DNA from: an uncultured Actinomycetes bacterium
Lineage (GTDB): Bacteria > Actinomycetota > Actinomycetes > S36-B12
Direction of reading: 5' to 3'
Length of the DNA stretch: 12,601 nucleotides
NCBI GenBank assembly: GCA_937902285.1
Contig: CALGTB010000251.1
Span: forward strand, 1 to 12,601
The notes under the pieces are model-generated. The model searched no databases and was not told the DNA's origin. It saw nothing but the letters and a program-made list of their open reading frames with translations. This document shows, piece after piece, positions 1 to 6,541 of this stretch (position 1 is the stretch's first letter; the number at the start of each line of letters is the position of its first letter). The position numbers were made by a program, and so were the translations under genes.

Positions 1-1351
1 CCTGTCGTCCGAGGTGTCCGGCGCGCTCAATCCGGCGCAGCAGGTCGTCAAGATCGTCCACGAGGAGCTCGTGGCCGTGCTCGGGGGAGAGACCGCCCGG
101 CTCACCCTCGCGAAGACCCCGCCCACGGTGATCCTGCTCGCCGGCCTCCAGGGCGCCGGCAAGACGACCCTCGCGGGCAAGCTGGCCCTGCACCTGCGCA
201 ACGAGGGCCATGCCCCCCTGCTCGTCGCCGCGGACCTCCAGCGTCCGAACGCGGTGGACCAGCTGCAGGTGGTGGGCGCCCAGGCGGGCGTGCCGGTGTT
301 CGCGCCGGAGCCGGGCAACGGGGTCGGCGACCCGGTGGCCGTGACGCGCGCCGCGCGGGCCCACGCGGAGGCCAAGCTCCACGACATCGTCATCGTCGAC
401 ACCGCGGGACGCCTCGCCGTCGACGCCGACCTGATGAAGCAGCTGCGCGACGTGCGCGACGCCGCGCGTCCCGACAACATCCTGCTGGTCATCGACGCGA
501 TGATCGGGCAGGACGCCGTCCGCACGGCCCAGGAGTTCCAGGACGGCGTGGGCTTCGATGCCGTCGTCCTCACGAAGCTCGACGGCGATGCGCGCGGTGG
601 CGCTGCGCTCTCGGTCGTGAGCGTGACCGGACGCCCGATCATGTACGCCTCCGTGGGCGAGAAGCTCACCGAGTTCGAGGCATTCCACCCCGATCGCATG
701 GCGTCGCGCATCCTCGACATGGGCGACGTCCTGACACTGATCGAGCAGGCCGAGAAGGCCTTCGACGCCGAGCAGGCCGAGCGCATGGCCCGCAAGGTGT
801 CGGCGGGCGAGGACTTCTCGCTCGATGACTTCCTCGAGCAGATGCAGGCCGTCAAGAAGATGGGCTCGCTGGGCAAGATCCTCGGGATGCTTCCGGGCAT
901 GGGTGACATGAAGGCCCAGCTCGACCAGGTGGACGACCGCGAGCTCGACCGCGTCGCGGCCATCATCCAGTCCATGACGCCGGCGGAGCGGCAGGACCCG
1001 AAGATCCTCAACGGGTCGCGGCGCACCCGCATCGCCAACGGGTCGGGCGCCACGGTCAGCGACGTCAACAACCTCATCGAGAGGTTCAGCGCCGCCCAGA
1101 AGATGATGAAGCAGATGGGCAAGGGCGGCATGCCGGGCATGCCGGGGATGCCCGGGATGCCCGGCATGGGCGGAAGCAAGAAGGCCAAGGGCCGCATGGC
1201 CAAGTCGGGCAAGCCGGCCAAGGGCAAGAGCCGCAGCGGCAATCCCGCCAAGCGGGCCGCGGCCCCCGAGTCCATCGAGGCCGAATCCGCGACGGCACCG
1301 GCGTTCGACGTCTCCCAGCTGCCCCCGGAACTGAAGAACCTCCTGAACTGA
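1..1351 (+). CDS. ffh: Signal recognition particle GTPase Ffh (SRP54), 5' end outside the window
   Basis: This is the protein subunit of the bacterial signal recognition particle. It binds 4.5S RNA and signal sequences of nascent membrane and secreted proteins, and with FtsY delivers ribosomes to the translocon. The reading frame is already open at base 2, so about 449 residues are visible and most of the N domain (roughly 80-95 residues, inferred from family length) lies upstream. The in-frame GTG at 14 is internal, because conserved sequence (ALNPAQQV) follows it. Visible GTPase motifs are G1 GLQGAGKTT at 143-169, DTAGR at 398-412 and TKLDGD at 572-589. The methionine-rich M domain carries the RNA-binding motif SRRTRIANGSG at 1016-1048. 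A low-complexity MPG repeat and a basic Lys/Ala/Gly tail follow, and the protein ends PPELKNLLN, as in actinobacterial homologues. It is separated from rpsP by 180 bases with its own promoter signal. Identity is very secure. Confidence 0.97.
   Translation, partial: LSSEVSGALNPAQQVVKIVHEELVAVLGGETARLTLAKTPPTVILLAGLQGAGKTTLAGKLALHLRNEGHAPLLVAADLQRPNAVDQLQVVGAQAGVPVFAPEPGNGVGDPVAVTRAARAHAEAKLHDIVIVDTAGRLAVDADLMKQLRDVRDAARPDNILLVIDAMIGQDAVRTAQEFQDGVGFDAVVLTKLDGDARGGAALSVVSVTGRPIMYASVGEKLTEFEAFHPDRMASRILDMGDVLTLIEQAEKAFDAEQAERMARKVSAGEDFSLDDFLEQMQAVKKMGSLGKILGMLPGMGDMKAQLDQVDDRELDRVAAIIQSMTPAERQDPKILNGSRRTRIANGSGATVSDVNNLIERFSAAQKMMKQMGKGGMPGMPGMPGMPGMGGSKKAKGRMAKSGKPAKGKSRSGNPAKRAAAPESIEAESATAPAFDVSQLPPELKNLLN
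1130..1168 (+). repeat. In-frame MPG tandem repeat near the end of ffh
   Basis: A 9-base unit, ATGCCSGGV, is repeated four times in a row and closes with a further ATG, giving (MPG)4-M. It lies just after the conserved M domain and before the basic tail. Glycine/methionine-rich ends are common in Ffh proteins, so this is probably a flexible linker. The short DNA repeat could vary in copy number by slippage, which is inference. Confidence 0.8.
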
Positions 1352-1374
1352 CCGCCCGCGTGGGGGCGTGGTCG

Positions 1375-1386
1375 GGACGGCCGTCC
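1375..1386. repeat. 12-base perfect palindrome upstream of rpsP promoter box
   Basis: GGACGGCCGTCC is its own reverse complement. It sits 8 bases upstream of the putative -10 element at 1395-1400, where a -35 element would be expected. It has no following T-run, so it is not a convincing terminator for ffh. It could be an operator or simply a product of high G+C. Confidence 0.4.
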
Positions 1387-1391
1387 GCGTC

Positions 1392-1408
1392 TGGCAGAAT
1401 ACGGGGGC
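1392..1408 (+). promoter_or_regulatory. Putative extended -10 promoter of the rpsP operon
   Basis: The 17-base box TGGCAGAATACGGGGGC matches the box upstream of rplS at 6015-6031 at 16 of 17 positions. Read as a sigma-70-type promoter, TG-G-CAGAAT is an extended -10, with the hexamer CAGAAT at 1395-1400 matching TATAAT at four positions. No good -35 is present 17-18 bases upstream. Transcription would begin near 1407, giving a leader of about 125 bases. The match between two ribosomal protein genes is the main support. Confidence 0.6.
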
Positions 1409-1531
1409 ACTTGTCGTCCCGGTTGGCCCTCTATCCCTCCGGTGACGGCAGTCCGCAAGGTTGTCGCCTGAGACTGTGTCCCCACGCAGCGGACGGCGCG
1501 TACCGCCCACCTAACAGGAGACAAGCCACCC
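1407..1531 (+). promoter_or_regulatory. Structured 5' leader of rpsP (candidate r-protein autoregulatory RNA)
   Basis: No gene lies here. Hand folding gives a hairpin at 1412-1450: eleven pairs (one G-U) with a single bulged T at 1443. It is directly followed by the stem GTCCGC (1451-1456) with GCGGAC (1489-1494). Part of the second loop, GGTTGTC at 1459-1465, can pair with GACAAGCC at 1520-1527, leaving one G bulged; this would mask the region between AGGAG (1516-1520) and the start codon. An alternative pairing, CAGTC (1449-1453) with GACTG (1472-1476), would compete with these stems. Feedback control by S16 is inference. The similar layout before rplS strengthens the case. Confidence 0.4.
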
Positions 1532-2215
1532 GTGGCCGTAAAGATCAAGCTGAAGCGCCTGGGCAAGATCCACGCCCCGCAGTACCGCATCGTCGTCGCC
1601 GACGCGCGCACCGCCCGCAACGGCCGCGCGATCGAGGAGATCGGCATCTACCAGCCGATGGAGAACCCGAGCATCATCAAGGTCGACTCCGACCGCGTGC
1701 AGTACTGGCTCGGTGTCGGCGCACTGCCGACCGAGGCCGTCGCGGCGATCCTCCGGGTGACGGGCGACTGGCAGAAGTTCAAGGGCCTGCCGGGCGCCGA
1801 GGGCACCCTCGAGGTGGCCGCCCCCAAGCCCAGCAAGACCCTGGCGTTCGAGGCGGCCGTCCAGGCCGCCGCGGCCGAGCCCAAGTCGGCCCCCAAGCCG
1901 AAGCTCGAGAAGGCCGTCGAGGCGGCCGCCGAGGCCGTCGTCGTCGCGGAGGTGGCTGAGGCCATCGCCGAGGAGGCCGTCATCGAGGCCGTCGTCGCCG
2001 AGGCTGTCGCCGAGGAGGCCGTCATCGAGGCCCTCGAGACCGGTGCCGACGAGGACGTCGCTGCAGCCGCCGAGGCCCTGGCCGTCGCTGCTGAGGCCGA
2101 GGTCGTCGCCGAGGAGGCCGTCATCGTCGCCGACATCGCCGACGAGGTCGCGGTCGAGGCCGTCGAGGAGGCCATCGAGGTCGCCGAGGCTGCCGCCGAC
2201 GAGGCCAGCGCCTGA
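1532..2215 (+). CDS. rpsP: 30S ribosomal protein S16 with a long acidic C-terminal tail
   Basis: S16 is a small-subunit assembly protein that binds 16S rRNA. Residues 1 to about 87 form the standard domain, including MAVKIKLKRLGK, the YRIVVADAR segment, IGIYQP and YWLGVGALPTEAV. The start is GTG at 1532, with AGGAG at 1516-1520, 11 bases upstream. Core S16 is about 80-90 residues and actinobacterial versions are often longer, but this one is 227. Residues from about 88 onward form an Ala/Val/Glu-rich extension, and after Lys127 there are 100 residues with no Lys or Arg. That composition suggests a helical, strongly negative tail, odd for an rRNA-binding protein. The stop codon shares one base with the khpA start (TGATG), implying translational coupling. 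Family assignment is secure; the role of the tail is unknown. Confidence 0.96.
   Translation: MAVKIKLKRLGKIHAPQYRIVVADARTARNGRAIEEIGIYQPMENPSIIKVDSDRVQYWLGVGALPTEAVAAILRVTGDWQKFKGLPGAEGTLEVAAPKPSKTLAFEAAVQAAAAEPKSAPKPKLEKAVEAAAEAVVVAEVAEAIAEEAVIEAVVAEAVAEEAVIEALETGADEDVAAAAEALAVAAEAEVVAEEAVIVADIADEVAVEAVEEAIEVAEAAADEASA
1967..2126 (+). repeat. Repeats in the rpsP acidic tail
   Basis: The 19-base string GCCGAGGAGGCCGTCATCG occurs three times in the same frame: 1967-1985, 2009-2027 and 2108-2126. Offsets are 42 and 99 bases (14 and 33 codons). Each copy encodes AEEAVI, within longer stretches built of Ala, Val, Glu and Ile. Exact nucleotide identity suggests internal duplication, although strong codon bias also contributes. 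Confidence 0.7.
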
Positions 2216-2454
2216 TGCTCGAAGAGGCCCTGGGCCACCTGGTCCGCGGAATCGTCGATCACCCCGAGGACGTCGACGTGCGCATGCGCACGAACCGTCG
2301 CGGCCGCTCCCTCGACGTCCGGGTCCATCCGGACGACATGGGGCGGGTCATCGGGCGCGCCGGTCGCACCGCGACCGCACTGCGCACCGTGGTGACGGCC
2401 CTCAATGATGATCAGGGCGTGCGCATCGACTTCCTCGACGTCGTCGAGCGCTAG
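2215..2454 (+). CDS. khpA: KH-domain RNA-binding protein KhpA
   Basis: This small 79-residue protein consists of essentially one type II KH domain. The RNA-contacting loop is visible as VIGRAGRT (GxxG at residues 47-50), preceded by the strand RSLDVRVHPDD and followed by the helix TALRTVVTAL. KhpA family proteins (formerly YlqC) bind RNA, and in Gram-positive bacteria act with KhpB/Jag in post-transcriptional control of cell division and envelope genes. The position between rpsP and rimM is the standard one for this family. The ATG at 2215 overlaps the rpsP stop by one base, and only six bases separate the stop from rimM, so it is surely co-transcribed. The RNA targets cannot be judged from the sequence. 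Confidence 0.9.
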   Translation: MLEEALGHLVRGIVDHPEDVDVRMRTNRRGRSLDVRVHPDDMGRVIGRAGRTATALRTVVTALNDDQGVRIDFLDVVER

Positions 2455-2460
2455 TCAGCG

Positions 2461-2976
2461 ATGCGCGTCGTCGTCGGGCGCGTCGGCCGACCCCACGGGA
2501 TCCGCGGTGAGGTCACGGTCGAGCCACGCACCGACGAGCCCGATGAGCGATTCGCCCCGGGTGCCGTGCTCCAGGTCGACGGTCCAGTGCACCAGCTGGT
2601 CGTCGAGCGGACGCACTGGCATTCGGGGCGTCTTCTCGTGGTGTTCGAGGGCGTGGCCGACCGCAATGCCGCCGAGTCCCTGCGCGGGCTTCTGCTCCAT
2701 GTCGAGCGCGGCGACGACGAGATCCCGGACGACCCGGACGAGTACTACGACAGCACCCTCACCGGCTGTGCCGTCGAGCTGCTCGACGGCACAGCCGTGG
2801 GCGTCGTGGCCGAGGTGCTCCACCTGCCCTCCCAGGACCTCCTCGTCGTGGCCGGCCCGGACGAGCGCGAGGTTCTCGTGCCGTTCCTGAACGCCTTCGT
2901 GCCCACGGTCGACGTGGCTGCCCGACGCATCGTCATCGACCCACCGGACGGACTGCTCGACGCGGACGGCTCCTGA
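2461..2976 (+). CDS. rimM: Ribosome maturation factor RimM
   Basis: RimM binds ribosomal protein S19 and assists late maturation of the head of the 30S subunit. The 171-residue product is close to the usual 165-185. The N-terminal barrel begins VVVGRVGRPHGIRGEV (residues 3-18), a diagnostic motif. The C-terminal PRC-barrel part starts near residue 95 at YYDSTLTGC and runs through VPFLNAFVPTVD to RIVIDPPDGLL, also diagnostic. The start ATG is six bases after the khpA stop. The stop overlaps the trmD start by one base (TGATG). Codons 101-113 lie inside a near-perfect 35-base inverted repeat at 2763-2797, which could form a very stable mRNA hairpin in mid-gene. Identity is secure. Confidence 0.96.
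   Translation: MRVVVGRVGRPHGIRGEVTVEPRTDEPDERFAPGAVLQVDGPVHQLVVERTHWHSGRLLVVFEGVADRNAAESLRGLLLHVERGDDEIPDDPDEYYDSTLTGCAVELLDGTAVGVVAEVLHLPSQDLLVVAGPDEREVLVPFLNAFVPTVDVAARRIVIDPPDGLLDADGS
2763..2797. repeat. 35-base near-perfect palindrome inside rimM
   Basis: The left arm CGGCTGTGCCGTCGAGC (2763-2779) and right arm GCTCGACGGCACAGCCG (2781-2797) are exact reverse complements around a single T at 2780. As RNA this gives 16 pairs closed by a CUG triloop. It lies in coding sequence (codons 101-113 of rimM) with no T-run after it, so it is not an ordinary intrinsic terminator. The arm length is well above what I expect by chance in a sequence of this size and composition. Confidence 0.9.
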
Positions 2977-3704
2977 TGCGCGTCGACATCGTCTCGATCT
3001 TCCCCGCCTACCTCGAGCCCCTGCGGCTCTCCCTCGTCGGGAAGGCCGTCGACGCGGGCCTGATCGACCTGCGGGTCCATGACCTGCGCGACTTCGCCCA
3101 TGACCGGCACAACACGGTCGACGACACCCCGTACGGCGGTGGTCCCGGCATGGTGATGAGCCCGTCTCCGTGGGGTGAGGCACTCGACGCGGTGCGCGGC
3201 ACCGCACCCGACGGCTCGCCGACGCTGGTCATCCCCACGCCCAGTGGTGTCCCCTTCTCCCAGCCCATGGCCGGGCAGTGGTCGGGGCTGGACTGGCTCG
3301 TGTTCGCGTGCGGCCGCTATGAGGGCATCGATGCCCGGGTCGCCCAGCACTATGCGGCGCGTGACGACTGGGCGGGCGTGCGCGAGGTCTCCGTCGGCGA
3401 CTACGTCCTCGCCGGCGGCGAGGCGGCGGTCCTGGTCATGGTCGAGGCCGTCGTGCGACTCGTCCCCGGCGTCCTGGGCAATTCCGCCAGCGTGGTCGAC
3501 GACTCGTTCGCGGACGGGACGATGGCCGGGCTGCTCGAAGGCCCGGTCTACACCAAGCCGCCGCAGTGGCGCGGGCTCGACGTGCCCGAGGTCCTGGTGA
3601 GCGGCCATCACGGCAGGATCGCCGAGTGGCGGCTCGCGCAGGCCCGCGAGCGCACGGCCGCGCACCGTCCCGACCTCGCGCCGGCGGCGGAGGCACGTCC
3701 GTGA
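2976..3704 (+). CDS. trmD: tRNA (guanine-N1)-methyltransferase TrmD
   Basis: TrmD transfers a methyl group from S-adenosylmethionine to N1 of G37, next to the anticodon of tRNAs reading CUN, CCN and CGG codons. This prevents +1 frameshifting. It is a SPOUT-class dimer with a deep trefoil knot. Seen here: YGGGPGMV at residues 53-60, GRYEGID at 113-119 and the knot segment SVGDYVLAGGE at 139-149. RLVPGVLG then provides Arg161, and VVDDSF provides the probable catalytic Asp176, spaced as Arg154 and Asp169 are in the E. coli enzyme. The tRNA-binding C-terminal part contains VYTKPPQWRG and SGHHGRIAEWR. The 242 residues match family length. The start overlaps the rimM stop, and the stop overlaps the next GTG by four bases. 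Assignment is secure. Confidence 0.97.
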   Translation: MRVDIVSIFPAYLEPLRLSLVGKAVDAGLIDLRVHDLRDFAHDRHNTVDDTPYGGGPGMVMSPSPWGEALDAVRGTAPDGSPTLVIPTPSGVPFSQPMAGQWSGLDWLVFACGRYEGIDARVAQHYAARDDWAGVREVSVGDYVLAGGEAAVLVMVEAVVRLVPGVLGNSASVVDDSFADGTMAGLLEGPVYTKPPQWRGLDVPEVLVSGHHGRIAEWRLAQARERTAAHRPDLAPAAEARP

Positions 3705-4282
3705 CGGGCGGGCCACGCGTGCCACCACCCTGGGAGCCGCCGCTGGCGGGCTCCGAGACGGAGCACCTGATCGGCAGCCTCGAGCGCCTGCGTGCCACCT
3801 TCGCCTGGAAGGCCGGGGGCCTGGATGCCGACGGACTGGGGGCACGGCTGCCGTCGTCCGCCCTCTCGCTGGGCGGCCTGCTCAAGCATCTCGCCTCCGT
3901 GGAGGACTACACGTTCAGCGTGAAGCTGGCGGGGGAGTGGTCGGGAACGGACTGGGGCGAGCTCGGCTACGACGGGACGGACGACTGGTTCTTCACGTCG
4001 GCGGCCGACGACCCGCCCGACCTGCTCCACGCGCTGTGGGAGGAGGCCGTCGCCCGCTCGCGCCAGCGGCTGGCGTCGGCGATCGACGACGGCGGCCTCG
4101 ACCAGCTGGTCCACGTGTCCGACGACGCGGGCGGCCACGCGAGCCTGCGCCGGCTGGTCTTCGACCTCATCGAGGAGTACGGGCGCCACGTCGGGCATGC
4201 CGACCTGCTGCGCGAGGCGGTCGACGGACGGGTCGGCGAGGACCCGCCTGCGGACTGGCGCCCCGGCAGGGACGGCGAGTAG
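3701..4282 (+). CDS. DinB/DUF664-family putative metal-dependent transferase
   Basis: The 193-residue product resembles the DinB superfamily, specifically the DUF664 (mini-circle) group common in actinobacteria. Members are four-helix bundles with a histidine-liganded metal, and some relatives transfer mycothiol or bacillithiol in detoxification. Visible signs are the N-terminal segment RATFAWKAGGLDADGL, LGGLLKHLASVEDY with His63, and the C-terminal EEYGRHVGHADLLREAVDG with His163 and His166. These three histidines are the likely metal ligands. I chose GTG at 3701 because it makes a GTGA overlap with the trmD stop and places the family N-terminus correctly; the frame stays open further upstream but inside trmD. 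The substrate is unknown. Coupling to trmD suggests co-expression, not necessarily a shared pathway. Confidence 0.82.
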   Translation: MTGGPRVPPPWEPPLAGSETEHLIGSLERLRATFAWKAGGLDADGLGARLPSSALSLGGLLKHLASVEDYTFSVKLAGEWSGTDWGELGYDGTDDWFFTSAADDPPDLLHALWEEAVARSRQRLASAIDDGGLDQLVHVSDDAGGHASLRRLVFDLIEEYGRHVGHADLLREAVDGRVGEDPPADWRPGRDGE

Positions 4283-4304
4283 CGGGTCCGACGGTGCGCA
4301 GGAC

Positions 4305-5957
<1,653 letters not shown>

Positions 5958-5962
5958 GTGGG

Positions 5963-5968
5963 CTCCCT
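5963..5968 (-). promoter_or_regulatory. Ribosome binding site of pgm
   Basis: On the minus strand AGGGAG lies five bases before the ATG at 5957. No comparable site precedes the longer possible start at 6077, so this site decides the start. I could not identify a convincing pgm promoter; TAGTCT on the minus strand (6024-6019), which overlaps the rplS -10 region, is a weak candidate. Confidence 0.7.
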
Positions 5969-5993
5969 GACGCGTGCGGCTCGGGTACCGGGT

Positions 5994-6031
5994 TTGGGCC
6001 CGGGGTCCACATCGTGGCAGACTACGGGGGC
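5994..6031 (+). promoter_or_regulatory. Putative promoter of rplS
   Basis: The box TGGCAGACTACGGGGGC at 6015-6031 matches the rpsP box at 16 of 17 bases. The extended -10 reads TG-G-CAGACT, with the hexamer at 6018-6023. TTGGGC at 5994-5999 stands 18 bases upstream as a partial -35. A start near 6030 would give a leader of about 144 bases. The shared box suggests coordinated expression of two ribosomal proteins whose operons are separated here by pgm. Confidence 0.6.
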
Positions 6032-6126
6032 TCCAAGAAGGGCCTCCCCGTGGGACGGCCTCGGTCCGCACCGCCACAGGGGACGCGGACCGGTGGAGCG
6101 CTCGGCCCGATAGTCCGACCTACCTC

Positions 6127-6140
6127 CCCACGATCGTGGG
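6127..6140. repeat. 14-base perfect palindrome in the rplS leader
   Basis: CCCACGATCGTGGG equals its own reverse complement. As RNA it can form a five-pair hairpin with a GATC loop. As DNA it could be a dyad operator about 100 bases downstream of the putative start site. It stands four bases before the 3' strand of the proposed pseudoknot. Confidence 0.75.
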
Positions 6141-6157
6141 CGACCTGTGGCGCCTGC

Positions 6158-6164
6158 AAGGAAG
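6158..6164 (+). promoter_or_regulatory. Ribosome binding site of rplS
   Basis: AAGGAAG lies nine bases before the ATG at 6174 and fixes that start. An in-frame GTG at 6147 would add nine residues, but it falls inside the leader structure and has no such site. Confidence 0.8.
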
Positions 6165-6173
6165 CGAACCGCC

Positions 6174-6536
6174 ATGAAGACGCTCGACGCCGTTGATGCA
6201 GCCTCCCTCAAGGACGGCATTCCGGACTTCCGCGCCGGCGACACCCTGAAGGTGTTCGTCAAGGTCGTGGAGGGCAGCAAGACCCGCGTCCAGCTCTTCC
6301 AGGGCGTCGTCATCGCCCGCTCCGGCGCCGGCGTCAGCGAGACCTTCACGGTCCGCAAGGTGTCCTACGGCGTGGGCGTCGAGCGCACGTTCCCCGTGCA
6401 CACGCCCATCATCGAGAAGATCGAGCTGGTCAGCCGCGGCGACGTGCGGCGCGCCAAGCTGTACTACCTTCGCGAGCTGCGCGGCAAGAAGGCCAAGATC
6501 CGCGAGCTCCGCGAGAACGTCAAGACCGAGGGCTGA
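6174..6536 (+). CDS. rplS: 50S ribosomal protein L19
   Basis: L19 lies at the interface of the 50S and 30S subunits and contributes to an intersubunit bridge. The 120 residues fit the family (115 in E. coli). Diagnostic stretches are the RAGDTLKVFVKVVEG segment, TRVQLFQGVVIAR, SETFTVRKVSYGVGVERTFP, VHTPIIEKIELV and the basic end AKLYYLRELRGKKAKIRE. The ATG at 6174 is supported by AAGGAAG nine bases upstream. In many bacteria rplS directly follows trmD; here a DinB-like gene and reversed pgm intervene, and rplS has its own promoter and leader. The stop is five bases before lepB1, so it should head the downstream transcript. Confidence 0.97.
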   Translation: MKTLDAVDAASLKDGIPDFRAGDTLKVFVKVVEGSKTRVQLFQGVVIARSGAGVSETFTVRKVSYGVGVERTFPVHTPIIEKIELVSRGDVRRAKLYYLRELRGKKAKIRELRENVKTEG

Positions 6537-6541
6537 GCGGC

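Larger units (their letters stand above)
6030..6173 (+). promoter_or_regulatory. Structured 5' leader of rplS (candidate pseudoknot, r-protein autoregulatory RNA)
   Basis: No gene lies here. Hand folding finds four elements. Hairpin A (6041-6060) pairs GGCC-TCCC with GGGA-GGCC and leaves one bulged C at 6056. Stem 1 starts two bases later: CGGTCCGC (6062-6069) with GCGGACCG (6085-6092). Inside that loop, CGCCACAGG (6072-6080) is exactly complementary to CCTGTGGCG (6144-6152), forming a nine-pair pseudoknot that ends five bases before the Shine-Dalgarno AAGGAAG. Between them is the palindrome 6127-6140. The arrangement suits translational feedback by L19, but that is inference and covariation has not been tested. 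Confidence 0.5.

Noticed and set aside
1353..1368. CGCCC/GGGCG hairpin after the ffh stop as a terminator
   Set aside because: Only five pairs and no T-run. It may slow polymerase but I cannot support a terminator.
1648..2328. Long open frame on the minus strand opposite rpsP, encoding a Ser/Ala/Thr-rich repetitive protein
   Set aside because: It is the reverse of the GAG/GCC/GTC-rich S16 tail. The sense frame has full S16 homology and overlaps khpA properly; the antisense frame has no family likeness or ribosome binding site.
2455..3845. Overlapping minus-strand open frames opposite rimM and trmD
   Set aside because: Arg/His/Gly-rich translations with no domain, lying entirely over conserved plus-strand genes.
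4283..4304. Bidirectional terminator between the DinB-like gene and pgm
   Set aside because: The 22-base gap shows only a weak GTCC/GGAC pairing and no T-run on either strand.
6147..6173. GTG at 6147 as an earlier start of rplS
   Set aside because: It would add nine residues not typical of L19, lacks a ribosome binding site and falls inside the proposed leader pairing. ATG 6174 has AAGGAAG at good spacing.
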